This document shows positions 17,257 through 26,229 of a stretch of 64,000 nt of DNA, one piece after another. Source of the DNA: JAIPAN01 sp040403555 (GTDB lineage: Bacteria > Bacteroidota > Bacteroidia > Sphingobacteriales > Sphingobacteriaceae); the NCBI GenBank assembly GCA_040403555.1, contig JBBAKN010000002.1, positions 310,001 to 374,000 on the forward strand, read 5' to 3'. The translations under genes and the position numbers were made by a program. Position 1 is the stretch's first letter, and every line of letters begins with the position of its first letter. The notes beneath the pieces were generated by a model. It ran no database searches. It was not told the origin of the DNA and was given only the letters and a program-made list of their open reading frames with translations.

Positions 17257-17629
17257 AAAGATACTTTACACCAAGCAAGCACCCGAACCTATTGGCCCAT
17301 ATAGCCAAGCTATTCAGAGCGGATCATTCCTATTTTTATCGGGCCAAATTGCCATTAATCCTGCCACTAACGAATTGGTGGAAGGCGATATTGTGGTAGA
17401 AAGCACCCAGGTAATGGAGAATATTAAAAAACTCCTAGAAGAAGCCAATTGTACGTTTGAAAATGTGGTGAAAACCAGCATTTTTTTAAGCGATATGAGC
17501 TACTTTACTCAAGTAAACGAGGTATACGGTAGTTATTTTAGCGGCACTTTCCCTGCCAGAGAAACGGTAGCCGTACTTGGCCTACCCAAAAATGTAAACG
17601 TAGAGATATCGGTAATAGCCGCAAAATAG
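17249..17629 (+). CDS. ridA: RidA-family enamine/imine deaminase
   Basis: A 126-residue YjgF/YER057c/UK114-family protein that hydrolyses reactive 2-aminoacrylate and similar imines made by PLP enzymes. It normally forms trimers. Motifs are APEPIGPYSQAIQSG, FLSGQIAINPATNELV, NVVKTSIFLSDMSYFTQVNE, and FPARETVAVLGLPKNVNVEI with the catalytic Arg. Length is exactly typical. It overlaps the small membrane ORF upstream, and its stop shares one base with the GTG start of the EamA gene. Confidence 0.95.
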   Translation: MNKKILYTKQAPEPIGPYSQAIQSGSFLFLSGQIAINPATNELVEGDIVVESTQVMENIKKLLEEANCTFENVVKTSIFLSDMSYFTQVNEVYGSYFSGTFPARETVAVLGLPKNVNVEISVIAAK

Positions 17630-18543
17630 TGAAGGAGAGCAGAGTTAAGTATTTTATAGCAGCCCTAACAGCCACGGCACTTTGGGGCTTTTTTTCTATC
17701 CCATTGCGTATGCTTAAAGCATACCCCTCAGATGAAATTTTACACTACCGCATCCTCACCTCTTTATCTATCACTTGGCTAGTAATTGCCCTATTTAGAA
17801 GAAAAAAATTAAAAGAAGATATCGCTCGGTTAAAAAGCTTAGATGCCCATCGGCGCAAGCGCATACTTTTGCTCACACTATTGGCCGGAGTGTTGGTTAC
17901 CGCCAATTGGTTCGCCTTTATTTACGCCGTAAATCATGTAAGTTTAACGTCTGCAGCCTTTGCCTACATGGTTTGCCCACTATTAACGGCTATGGGTGGT
18001 TTTATCCTCTTAAAAGAACATCTTACCACTATCAAATTTATCGCCATTGGCATTGCCTTAATTAGTATTTTAATTTTAGCCCAAGGTTCTCTAAGAGATG
18101 TATGGTGGTCGGTGCTAATTGCCAGTTTATATACCGGTTACCTACTTATACAACGGGTAGTGGTAGAAATAGATAAGTTTAATATGCTAGGGGTACAGCT
18201 CGTATTATCCACCCTAATTATGATCCCTTTCTTTTTCTACCACCACAGTAGTTTCCCATGGGATGCTCATTTTTGGATGGTAATTTTAGTCATATCGGTG
18301 GTATTTACCATAATCCCTTTATTTTTAAGTTTATATTCACTTATTGGCTTGCCCTCATCTACCATGGGAATTCTCATCTACGCCAATCCACTAGTTGCTT
18401 TTGCCGTAGCTATTTTTTATTTTCATGAATCAATAAACCAACAACAAGTATTTGCTTATGTATTGTTACTGCTAGCAGTAATAGTATTTAACTGGGCACT
18501 TGTAGCTAGTTTATTAGCTAAGTATAAAAAGCAAGTAGACTAA
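17629..18543 (+). CDS. EamA/RarD-like drug/metabolite transporter
   Basis: A 304-residue inner-membrane carrier with about ten helices in two EamA repeats. The start is a GTG at 17629 sharing its G with the stop codon of ridA, so translation is likely coupled. Typical segments are ALTATALWGFFSIPLRMLKA, VTANWFAFIYAVNHVSLTSA, and ANPLVAFAVAIFYFHESINQ near the end. The layout resembles RarD of the EamA superfamily. The substrate is unknown; amino acids or small metabolites are common in the family. Confidence 0.88.
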   Translation: MKESRVKYFIAALTATALWGFFSIPLRMLKAYPSDEILHYRILTSLSITWLVIALFRRKKLKEDIARLKSLDAHRRKRILLLTLLAGVLVTANWFAFIYAVNHVSLTSAAFAYMVCPLLTAMGGFILLKEHLTTIKFIAIGIALISILILAQGSLRDVWWSVLIASLYTGYLLIQRVVVEIDKFNMLGVQLVLSTLIMIPFFFYHHSSFPWDAHFWMVILVISVVFTIIPLFLSLYSLIGLPSSTMGILIYANPLVAFAVAIFYFHESINQQQVFAYVLLLLAVIVFNWALVASLLAKYKKQVD

Positions 18544-18551
18544 ACGAAAAC

Positions 18552-20651
18552 ATGCATAAACTAAGTACTCCTATTGGGTACCTAAAAGGTGTAGGACCAC
18601 AACGGGGCGAACTCCTCAAAAAAGAGTTGGGCATATACACCTATGCCGATTTATTGCAAAACTATCCCTTCCGATACATTGATCGTACCCGATTTTATAA
18701 AGTAAAACAACTAAATGCCGAATTGCCTCATGTGCAGGTTTTGGCCCGAGTACTGAGCAAAGCGGTGGTGGGCGAAAAAAGAACCAAGCGTTTGGTAGTT
18801 GAGTTAAAAGACGATACCGGAATCTTCGAAAGCGTGTGGTTTCAGTCTATCAAATGGTTTGAGCGCAACATACAAATAGGCTCAGTATATGTGTTTTTTG
18901 GCAAGCCTACCATATTTAATGGGCGCATCTCCATGTCGCACCCCGAGATAGAGGTATATAACCCAATTGCCAAAAAACAAGGAAACCTACACTTACAACC
19001 CGTTTATTCATCTACCGAAAAATTAAAACTAGCCACCTTAGATAGCAAAGGACTACAGCGCTTGCAGGCGGCTGTTTTAGAAAGCTGCATCTCCGAAGTA
19101 GAAGAAAACTTACCCGAATACCTAAAAGAGCAACACCAGCTCATTGGCCTAAAAGAAGCGCTCATTAATATTCATTTTCCGGAAGATGCCCAGCTATTGG
19201 CCACGGCACAAAAACGCATAAAATTTGATGAGCTATTCTTTATCCAACTCAAAATATTAAAAAATAAACTGCTTAGAAGTAGAAAATTTAAGGGCGTAAT
19301 TTTTGGAGAAGTGGGCGAAAAATTTAACGCCTTTTACAACACTAGGTTACCCTTTCAACTCACCGAGGCACAGAAACGAGTACTCAAAGAAATTCGCCTC
19401 GATACCCAAAAAGGCGTTCAAATGAATCGTTTACTGCAAGGTGATGTGGGAAGCGGAAAAACTATTGTAGCGCTAATGACCATGCTCTTGGCTATAGATA
19501 ACGGCTATCAGACCTGTTTAATGGCCCCTACTGAAATCTTAGCAAAGCAACATTTTAACTCTCTAAAAGAACTGGTGGGCGATGAATTAGTAAACATTGA
19601 ACTCCTCACCGGATCGGTAAAAGCCAAGCAACGCAAAATTATTCACGAGGGCTTACAAAACGGGCAAATAAATATTTTAATTGGCACCCATGCACTTATT
19701 GAAGACGTGGTTCAATTTAAAAACTTAGGCCTAGTAGTTATTGATGAACAACACCGCTTTGGGGTAGAACAACGAGCTAAATTATGGAAGAAAAGCCTAG
19801 TTCCGCCCCATGTTTTAGTAATGACGGCCACCCCCATACCCCGAACATTGGCCATGACACTTTATGGCGATCTAGATATTTCGGTAATTAATGAATTACC
19901 GGTGGGCAGAAAACCCATCGAAACTCGGCATTTTTACGAAAGCCAACGCTTACGCATGTTCGGTTTTATGCGGGAAGAAATTGCCAAAGGTAGGCAGGTA
20001 TATATCGTTTATCCACTTATTAAAGAAAGCGAAAAACTAGATTTATTATATTTAGAAGCCGGTATAGAGGCAATTAGTCAGGAGTTTCCCCTGCCCGATT
20101 ACCGCATCAGCATGGTGCACGGAAAACTAGCCGCTGCCGACAAAGATTTTGAAATGCAACGCTTCGTAAAAGGGCAAACCCAAATTATGGTTGCCACTAC
20201 GGTAATTGAAGTGGGCGTAAATGTGCCCAATGCAAGTGTTATGATTATAGAAAATGCCGAACGATTTGGCCTATCGCAATTACACCAACTCAGGGGCAGG
20301 GTGGGTAGAGGGGCCGAGCAATCGTATTGCATTTTAATGTCGGGGAATAAACTAGGCAACGACGCCAAACTACGGCTCAACACGATGGTACGCACTACTG
20401 ATGGCTTTGAAATTTCGGAAATTGACCTGCAATTACGGGGGCCCGGCGATATTGAAGGAACGCAACAAAGTGGCGTACTCGATTTAAAATTGGCCAACAT
20501 TACCCAAGATCAAGCCCTATTACAAGAAGCTCGGCAGGCAGTTATTCTACTTTACGAAAACGACCCTGATTTACAAAAACCAGAAAATACAATCTTGCGA
20601 ACGTATTTCGAACAACGCAATCCAGGCATTAGCTTGGATAAAATATCCTAA
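18552..20651 (+). CDS. recG: ATP-dependent DNA helicase RecG
   Basis: A 699-residue branch-migration helicase that remodels stalled replication forks and Holliday junctions. The N-terminal wedge domain starts with STPIGYLKGVGPQRGELLKK and includes an OB fold (about 60-160). The helicase core has Walker A LLQGDVGSGKTIVALMTML near 296, VVIDEQHRFGVEQRAKL as the Walker B box near 396, VMTATPIPRTLAM, and the late motifs VATTVIEVGVNVPNA and HQLRGRVGRG. DEQHR instead of DExH is normal for RecG. Length is normal. Confidence 0.97.
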   Translation: MHKLSTPIGYLKGVGPQRGELLKKELGIYTYADLLQNYPFRYIDRTRFYKVKQLNAELPHVQVLARVLSKAVVGEKRTKRLVVELKDDTGIFESVWFQSIKWFERNIQIGSVYVFFGKPTIFNGRISMSHPEIEVYNPIAKKQGNLHLQPVYSSTEKLKLATLDSKGLQRLQAAVLESCISEVEENLPEYLKEQHQLIGLKEALINIHFPEDAQLLATAQKRIKFDELFFIQLKILKNKLLRSRKFKGVIFGEVGEKFNAFYNTRLPFQLTEAQKRVLKEIRLDTQKGVQMNRLLQGDVGSGKTIVALMTMLLAIDNGYQTCLMAPTEILAKQHFNSLKELVGDELVNIELLTGSVKAKQRKIIHEGLQNGQINILIGTHALIEDVVQFKNLGLVVIDEQHRFGVEQRAKLWKKSLVPPHVLVMTATPIPRTLAMTLYGDLDISVINELPVGRKPIETRHFYESQRLRMFGFMREEIAKGRQVYIVYPLIKESEKLDLLYLEAGIEAISQEFPLPDYRISMVHGKLAAADKDFEMQRFVKGQTQIMVATTVIEVGVNVPNASVMIIENAERFGLSQLHQLRGRVGRGAEQSYCILMSGNKLGNDAKLRLNTMVRTTDGFEISEIDLQLRGPGDIEGTQQSGVLDLKLANITQDQALLQEARQAVILLYENDPDLQKPENTILRTYFEQRNPGISLDKIS

Positions 20652-20670
20652 AATTAATGCCTAAAAAAAT

Positions 20671-20678
20671 TACATTTG
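20671..20678 (+). promoter_or_regulatory. candidate -7 box of the M28 peptidase gene
   Basis: TACATTTG matches TAnnTTTG and ends 16 bases before the ATG at 20695. The -33 position falls in the end of recG and shows no match. Confidence 0.4.
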
Positions 20679-20694
20679 TTAAAACACTAAACAT

Positions 20695-22083
20695 ATGAAA
20701 ATAGTAAAACTCCTTGTTGCACTAGTAGTATTAAGTACTAGCACTTTTGCCCAATCGGCCGATTCTGCTTTTCTTCGTAAAATATACGATGAAGCTTTAG
20801 TAAACGGAAAATCCTACCAAAACCTCAACTATTTATGTAAGCAAATTGGCCCCCGATTAAGTGGCTCAGCACAAGCACAAAAAGCAGTAGATTGGACCAA
20901 AAAACTCATGGAAAGCTATGGCTTTGACAGGGTGTATTTGCAAGAAGTATTGGTACCACACTGGGTACGAGGAGAAAAAGAAATAGGTAAAATTTTAGTG
21001 GGCAAAAAAGATCTAGTGGTACCCATTGCTGCACTTGGCGGTTCGGTAGGTACACCAAAACAAGGTCTTACAGCCGAAATAATTGAGCTGCAAAGTTTGG
21101 CAGAGCTTAAAACATTGGGCGAAGATAAAATTAAAGGAAAAATTGTGTTCTTTAATCGTGCATTTGACCCAAAACCCATTGAAACAGGTACCTCCTACGG
21201 TATGGCTGGCGACCAACGCCGTGCCGGAGCTTCCGAAGCAGCTAAATATGGCGCCCTTGGTGTAATTGTTCGATCGTTAACACATGCTATAGACGATTAC
21301 CCACACACCGGTGCTATGAATTACGAGGCCAATGGAATAAAAATTCCGGCTGCAGCCATTTCTACTAAAGGAGCAAACGAACTGAGCAGATTACTAAAAT
21401 TAAAGTCGGCAGAGCCCGTAAAATTCTTTTTTAAACAAAACTGCGAAACCTTACCCGATGTGCTTTCCTACAATGTTATTGGTGAATTAAAAGGCACAAC
21501 CACCCCTGATGAAATTATTAGCATTGGTGGTCACCTAGATTCATGGGATTTAGCCGAAGGTGCCCACGATGACGGTACCGGAGTCATGCAATCTGTTGAG
21601 GTATTGCGCATCCTAAAAAGTTTGGGTTATCAGCCCAAACACACCATCAGAGCTGTGCTCTTTATGAACGAAGAAAATGGCTTACGTGGCGGACAGAAAT
21701 ATGCCGAAATAGCCAAAATTACGAACGAAAAACATATTGTGGCCATGGAATCGGATGCTGGAGGATTTACCCCTCGTGGCTTTGGCATTGATGCCCCTGC
21801 CGATCTTTTCAAAAAAATAAAAGGCGATTGGGAAAAATTATTCGAGCCCTACCAAACCGATCGACTTACCTTAGGTGGTGGTGGTGCCGATATAGGTCCT
21901 CTAAAAACCGCTAGCCCGGGTATTGTACTCATTGGTTTTAAACCCGATTCGCAACGCTACTTTGATATTCACCACACGCCGAACGATGTGTTCGAAAATG
22001 TAAATCGAAGAGAATTAGAGTTAGGTGCCGCTGCCATGACCAGCTTAATTTACTTAATTGACCATAACGGATTGAAAAACTAA
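20695..22083 (+). CDS. exported M28-family zinc peptidase
   Basis: A 462-residue secreted aminopeptidase or carboxypeptidase. A Sec signal peptide (MKIVKLLVALVVLSTSTFAQ) is followed by a propeptide-like region with LCKQIGPRLSGSAQAQKAV. A PA-type insert at about 130-220 carries KGKIVFFNRAFDP. The catalytic domain has two-zinc ligands in SIGGHLDSWDLAEGAHDDGTG near 280, the catalytic Glu pair in LFMNEENGLRGG near 325, and further ligands in AMESDAGGF and DIHHTPNDVF. Likely role is scavenging of peptides in the periplasm. The MFS gene starts two bases after its stop. Confidence 0.93.
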   Translation: MKIVKLLVALVVLSTSTFAQSADSAFLRKIYDEALVNGKSYQNLNYLCKQIGPRLSGSAQAQKAVDWTKKLMESYGFDRVYLQEVLVPHWVRGEKEIGKILVGKKDLVVPIAALGGSVGTPKQGLTAEIIELQSLAELKTLGEDKIKGKIVFFNRAFDPKPIETGTSYGMAGDQRRAGASEAAKYGALGVIVRSLTHAIDDYPHTGAMNYEANGIKIPAAAISTKGANELSRLLKLKSAEPVKFFFKQNCETLPDVLSYNVIGELKGTTTPDEIISIGGHLDSWDLAEGAHDDGTGVMQSVEVLRILKSLGYQPKHTIRAVLFMNEENGLRGGQKYAEIAKITNEKHIVAMESDAGGFTPRGFGIDAPADLFKKIKGDWEKLFEPYQTDRLTLGGGGADIGPLKTASPGIVLIGFKPDSQRYFDIHHTPNDVFENVNRRELELGAAAMTSLIYLIDHNGLKN

Positions 22084-22085
22084 TT

Positions 22086-23336
22086 TTGGCAAAAACGGAC
22101 CCATACAGCGCATTACGTTTTCCTGAATTTCGGGCCTATGTGGGCATGCGCTTCTTTCTCACATTTGCCTACCAAATACAAGCCGTAATTATTGGTTGGC
22201 ATATGTATCAACTCACCAAAGATCCGCTTTCTTTGGGTTTAATTGGTTTAACAGAAGCTATACCAGCCATTACCATTTCTTTATACGGAGGGTATTTAGC
22301 CGATAAATCGGATAAGAAAAAACTATTGGCTTGGGTAATTGTTGCCATGACCATTTGCTCGGCAGTATTACTTTTAGTAACCTCTCCAGTAATGGCTAGC
22401 TACTTAAGCAAACACGCCATTATTGCCACCATATACCTCATGATTTTAGGCATTGGTATTGCCCGAGGATTTTTTTCTCCAACAGCATTCTCATTAATGG
22501 CCCAAATTGTACCCAAAGAACACCTAACCAATTCCTCAACCTGGAACAGCTCAAGCTGGCAAATAGGCACTATTGTAGGACCGGCCATAGGTGGTTTATT
22601 ATATGGATTTAGTGGCGTAACCACCTGTTTTATTGCAGTTTTTCTATTTATGTTGGTCGCCTTAGCTTGTACGCTACTAATTAGCAATAAACCAGCGCAG
22701 TTCATATCCAAACAACCTATTTTCGATTCGTTAAAAGAAGGAATTCATTTTGTGTTTAAAAGCCGAATGCTTCTAGGCGCACTTAGCTTAGATTTATTTT
22801 CAGTGTTTTTTGGAGGTGCAGTGGCCCTCATGCCCATTTTTGCCAACGATATTTTAAAAGTAGGACCCGAAGGTCTAGGCTTTTTACGAGCAGCACCTGC
22901 CGTTGGAGCAGTGCTTACCATGTTGCTTATGACCCGCTTTTCGCCCATGAACAAACCCTGGAGAAACCTACTATTTGCAGTTACGGGCTTCGGCATTACC
23001 ATTATTTGCTTCGGGCTTTCGCGAAATTTTTACCTCTCTTTGGTGATCTTATTTTTCGAAGGTGCATTTGATAGTGTGAGCGTAATTATTCGCTCTACCA
23101 TCTTACAAATTCTAACCCCCGACGAAATGCGTGGCCGAGTAGCTGCTGTAAACTCCATGTTTATAGGCTCATCCAATGAAATTGGGGCCTTCGAATCGGG
23201 GCTTACCGCCCGTTTAATGGGTGCCATACCATCGGTATTATTTGGTGGCACCATGACCTTATGTGTGGTAGGCTTTACCTACCTAAAAACCAAACGGTTG
23301 GTTCCGCTTAGTCTCAAACAAATTAATCCGCATTAA
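22086..23336 (+). CDS. MFS transporter (EntS/MFS_3-like)
   Basis: A 416-residue inner-membrane carrier with about 12 helices. The start is a TTG at 22086; it is needed to keep the conserved N-terminal segment YSALRFPEFRAYVGMRFFLT, since the first internal ATG comes only after residue 18. Family marks include LYGGYLADKSDKKKLLAWV and GRVAAVNSMFIGSSNEIGAF. The pattern resembles the enterobactin-exporter group, though substrates vary and cannot be deduced here. It is probably co-transcribed with the M28 peptidase, and its end overlaps the converging CapA-like gene by four bases. Confidence 0.88.
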   Translation: MAKTDPYSALRFPEFRAYVGMRFFLTFAYQIQAVIIGWHMYQLTKDPLSLGLIGLTEAIPAITISLYGGYLADKSDKKKLLAWVIVAMTICSAVLLLVTSPVMASYLSKHAIIATIYLMILGIGIARGFFSPTAFSLMAQIVPKEHLTNSSTWNSSSWQIGTIVGPAIGGLLYGFSGVTTCFIAVFLFMLVALACTLLISNKPAQFISKQPIFDSLKEGIHFVFKSRMLLGALSLDLFSVFFGGAVALMPIFANDILKVGPEGLGFLRAAPAVGAVLTMLLMTRFSPMNKPWRNLLFAVTGFGITIICFGLSRNFYLSLVILFFEGAFDSVSVIIRSTILQILTPDEMRGRVAAVNSMFIGSSNEIGAFESGLTARLMGAIPSVLFGGTMTLCVVGFTYLKTKRLVPLSLKQINPH

Positions 23337-24376
23337 TTTTTAAGTGGTTTTTTAGTAATAATGCCATCTTCCGAAAACTGTAATGCTGCTTCGGGAATAT
23401 CATTTTGCGTAAGCTGTTTTAGGATTTGAAATGCCTTTCCGGTAGGATCTATAGCCAAATGCTCATTATCTTGCTGAAAAATAGAAGTCACCTTAGCCGA
23501 AATAAACTCTCCTTTTTCGTTGATATTTAATGCTAAAAGTGGCGCAACGCCGTTGGGACCATCTAAATTAAACATGCCGTAGGTGCAAAAATTACCCAAA
23601 CTAAAGGCTATAAAGCGGTTTTTATATACATCTACTGCTCGGGTAACATGGGGCCCACTGCCCAATACCACATCGGCACCGGCATCAATAGCCATACGTG
23701 CAAAAGCGTACGCATTGCCTCGGTTTTCTCCATAAAAATATTCGTTCGTTCGGGTAATATGTTGAAATTTTGCGCCTTCGCCACCACCATGAAAATACAC
23801 CACCACAATATCACTTAGTTTTTTTAATTCGGCAATGCGCTTTTTTGCAGTAGCCCAATCGTGTAAAGAAGCCGTTCCTTCATTGGGGGCAAAAGCACAA
23901 ACGCCATATTTCACTCCGTTTTTCACATATAAGGTATACGGGTGCGATTGAAACCCAGCATACTGAATACCAGCATCGCTCAATGTTTTAGCCGTTTGTG
24001 TACGTCCCTTTTCATTAAAATCACCCGAATGATTATTGGCAACACTTACTACATCAAAACCGGCATCTTTTAGGTGCGCCACATAGCGCTGGGGCATACG
24101 AAAGGCATAACAAGCCTTACTATTTTTACATTTATCGCTCGTGCCTTCATCTAAAAATACACCCTCTAAATTTCCAAACGTTAAATCGGCATTACGCAGC
24201 AAAGGCAAAACCGCTTTAAAACTTCCTTTTCCATCGTCTTTGGGCAACACAGGAGCTGGAAAAGCAGAGCCCATCATGATATCGCCAACTGCCACAATAC
24301 GCAAGGTATCAGGGTGCGCTAGCAAGGCCTGCACTGTGCCAACAAAAAGATAAATAAAGAGGAAAAGCCGTTTCAT
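23333..24376 (-). CDS. exported CapA-like metallophosphoesterase-fold protein
   Basis: A 347-residue protein starting at the ATG at 24376, which opens the signal peptide MKRLFLFIYLFVGTVQALLA; the open frame runs upstream but crosses the terminator of the next gene. The mature part has the CapA/PGA_cap pattern: RIVAVGDIMMGSAFPAP, LTFGNLEGVF, VVSVANNHSGDFNEKG, VVVYFHGGGEGAKFQ, VVLGSGPHVTRAVDVY and IAFSLGNFCTYG. In other bacteria CapA takes part in poly-gamma-glutamate capsule anchoring or synthesis. No other cap genes are here, so its substrate is unknown. Confidence 0.88.
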   Translation of the reverse strand: MKRLFLFIYLFVGTVQALLAHPDTLRIVAVGDIMMGSAFPAPVLPKDDGKGSFKAVLPLLRNADLTFGNLEGVFLDEGTSDKCKNSKACYAFRMPQRYVAHLKDAGFDVVSVANNHSGDFNEKGRTQTAKTLSDAGIQYAGFQSHPYTLYVKNGVKYGVCAFAPNEGTASLHDWATAKKRIAELKKLSDIVVVYFHGGGEGAKFQHITRTNEYFYGENRGNAYAFARMAIDAGADVVLGSGPHVTRAVDVYKNRFIAFSLGNFCTYGMFNLDGPNGVAPLLALNINEKGEFISAKVTSIFQQDNEHLAIDPTGKAFQILKQLTQNDIPEAALQFSEDGIITKKPLKN

Positions 24377-24382
24377 AGGGAT

Positions 24383-24415
24383 AAAAATAAAAAAATCCTG
24401 CCGAAGGCAAGATTT
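24383..24415 (-). terminator. terminator with UUCG tetraloop after the NlpC/P60 gene
   Basis: On the minus strand AAATCTTGCC pairs with GGCAGGATTT around a TTC loop, giving the very stable C(UUCG)G tetraloop, followed by TTTTATTTTTAT. It ends the NlpC/P60 transcript just before the CapA-like gene. Confidence 0.8.
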
Positions 24416-24442
24416 CATATGTACTGATGAGGTAAAAATACT

Positions 24443-24982
24443 TTACTCTATAGGTGCATTTAAGCGACCGCCTTTGTAAAAATAGCGTTTATAATAGGGC
24501 TCATCTAAATTGCTCAATACCACTCCACGACTAGATGAAGCATGTGCAAATCGGTTATTGCCTAAATAGATACCCACATGCGTAATACTGCGGCTTTTAA
24601 TTTTAAAAAACACCAAATCACCTTCTTTCAACTCTTCACGGCTTACCGGAGTAGACATGCTAAAAATTTCTCTCGAGTTACGCTGAATAACGGTATTAAA
24701 TACCTTCGAATAAATTTCTTTGGTAAAAGCAGAGCAATCTATTCCTTTACGGCTAGATCCACCAAAGCGATATGGGGTACCAATCCAATCGTATACAAAT
24801 TGGTATAATTTTAAATTAGAAGTAGCAGATAGCGCAATGCCCATCACCTGCGAAAAGTAGTCCGAAAGTAAGTTATCCGGATCTTCCGTTTTTACAGGCT
24901 CCTTTTTGGCCACAGTGGTTTGGGCTTGCGCAGAAGCAAATAAAGCAGTGAAAATGAAAATTGTTAATATCTTTTTAAGCAT
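24443..24982 (-). CDS. NlpC/P60 (C40) peptidoglycan hydrolase
   Basis: A 179-residue exported cysteine peptidase that cleaves peptide links in peptidoglycan. A Sec signal peptide (MLKKILTIFIFTALFASAQA) leads into a short linker and the C40 domain (about 60-179). The catalytic Cys is in GIDCSAFTKEIY near 81, and the two His are in THVGIYLGNNRFAHASS near 135 and 147. GTPYRFGGSS is the usual segment before the Cys. It lacks extra SH3 or LysM domains. It stands alone, with its own promoter and terminator. Confidence 0.93.
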   Translation of the reverse strand: MLKKILTIFIFTALFASAQAQTTVAKKEPVKTEDPDNLLSDYFSQVMGIALSATSNLKLYQFVYDWIGTPYRFGGSSRKGIDCSAFTKEIYSKVFNTVIQRNSREIFSMSTPVSREELKEGDLVFFKIKSRSITHVGIYLGNNRFAHASSSRGVVLSNLDEPYYKRYFYKGGRLNAPIE

Positions 24983-25022
24983 AAGCTAGGGCTTATTATT
25001 TGTATAAATTGCGGTAATTGCT

Positions 25023-25034
25023 TGTTAATTAACA
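25023..25034. promoter_or_regulatory. perfect 12-bp palindrome in the NlpC/P60 leader
   Basis: TGTTAATTAACA is its own reverse complement. It lies between the predicted transcription start and the start codon of the NlpC/P60 gene, a position that would suit a repressor, though a chance AT-rich palindrome cannot be excluded. Confidence 0.25.
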
Positions 25035-25047
25035 CATTCTAACCATA

Positions 25048-25079
25048 CAAAGGTAGCGTTATTAAACAATTTAAGCAAA
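25048..25079 (-). promoter_or_regulatory. promoter of the NlpC/P60 gene
   Basis: On the minus strand TTTG (25079-25076), 20 bases, then TACCTTTG (25055-25048). Both elements match the Bacteroidota consensus with one extra spacer base. It predicts a leader of about 60 bases. Confidence 0.6.
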
Positions 25080-25175
25080 GAAGTTTGTCTTTTTAACATT
25101 TTTTCACATTTAAACGTAGGCTAAAAACTTCGTGTAAACAACACAATAACTCTTCTTTTTTCTGTAAGATATGAT

Positions 25176-25183
25176 TAGATTTG
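25176..25183 (+). promoter_or_regulatory. candidate -7 box of pdhA
   Basis: TAGATTTG fits TAnnTTTG. It lies downstream of an in-frame ATG at 25171, so, if used, translation must start at the next ATG, 25213. No clear -33 element is present. Confidence 0.4.
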
Positions 25184-25212
25184 TGATCCCTAAAAACGAT
25201 ATATACAAGAGA

Positions 25213-26208
25213 ATGAGTTCAGTAGAAATTACGAAAGATACCTATCTCCAGTGGTACGAATCGATGCTTTTGATGAGAAAGTTTGAGGAGAAAGCTGGAC
25301 AATTGTACGGACAACAAAAAATTAGAGGCTTTTGCCATTTATATATCGGACAAGAAGCTGTAATGGCTGGTGCGATGTCGGTTTTAGGCCCCCAAGATAC
25401 CATGATTACTGCGTATCGCGAACATGCACACGCCATTGCAAGAGGCATGTCTGCCAACGAAATAATGGCCGAATTGTATGGTAAAGCTACCGGTTGTTCT
25501 AAAGGCAAGGGTGGTTCTATGCACATGTTTAGTAAAGAATTGGGCTTATACGGTGGGCACGGTATTGTAGGTGGACAAATTCCATTAGGTGCAGGTATTG
25601 CCTTCGCCGAAAAATATAAAGGTACTAGCAATGTAAACGTGTGTTATATGGGCGATGGTGCTGTACGCCAAGGTGCCTTAAACGAGGCCTTTAATATGGC
25701 TATGTTATGGAAATTACCTGTAGTATTTGTGTGCGAAAACAACGGATACGCCATGGGTACTTCGGTAGCCCGTACCACCAACATGTTAGATATTTATAAA
25801 ATTGGATTGGGTTTTGATATGCCTTGCGCTCCTGTTGACGGCATGGATCCGGTAGCGGTACACAACGCCATGGACGAAGCGGTTAGCCGTGCTCGTAGAG
25901 GCGAAGGCCCTACCTTCTTAGAAATGCGTACCTATCGCTATAAAGGACACTCTATGTCCGACCCGGCAAAATACCGCAGCAAAGAAGAAGTAGAGGAATT
26001 TAAAGCTAAAGACCCTGTAGAAAGTGTAAAAGAAACCATTCTTCGTAAAAAATATGCCACCGAAGCTTGGATTGAAGAAATAAACGAAAAAGTAAAAGCG
26101 ATTGTAGACGAATCGGTGCGTTTTGCAGAAGAATCTCCATTGCCAGAAGCTCAGGAGTTGTATACCGATGTATACGCACAGGGAGATTACCCTTTTATTC
26201 GCGATTAA
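25213..26208 (+). CDS. pdhA: pyruvate dehydrogenase E1 component, alpha subunit
   Basis: A 331-residue thiamine-diphosphate subunit that decarboxylates pyruvate and passes the acetyl group to E2. The start at 25213 (MSSVEITKDTYLQWYESMLL) fits the family; an ATG at 25171 would add 14 unusual residues. The ThDP motif appears as CYMGDGAVRQGALNEAFNMA with ENNGYAMGTS after it. The phosphorylation-loop-like segment TYRYKGHSMSDPAKYRSKEE is present. The E2 gene follows 21 bases later, but the beta subunit (pdhB) is not next to it, so it must lie elsewhere. Confidence 0.95.
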   Translation: MSSVEITKDTYLQWYESMLLMRKFEEKAGQLYGQQKIRGFCHLYIGQEAVMAGAMSVLGPQDTMITAYREHAHAIARGMSANEIMAELYGKATGCSKGKGGSMHMFSKELGLYGGHGIVGGQIPLGAGIAFAEKYKGTSNVNVCYMGDGAVRQGALNEAFNMAMLWKLPVVFVCENNGYAMGTSVARTTNMLDIYKIGLGFDMPCAPVDGMDPVAVHNAMDEAVSRARRGEGPTFLEMRTYRYKGHSMSDPAKYRSKEEVEEFKAKDPVESVKETILRKKYATEAWIEEINEKVKAIVDESVRFAEESPLPEAQELYTDVYAQGDYPFIRD

Positions 26209-26229
26209 GTTTACCTTAAATAAAAAAAT

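Noticed and set aside
23333..23336. Possible frameshift or fusion where MFS and CapA-like genes meet
   Set aside because: The genes are convergent and only their stop regions overlap; both proteins are complete. The same applies to 14209-14222 and 60750-60753.
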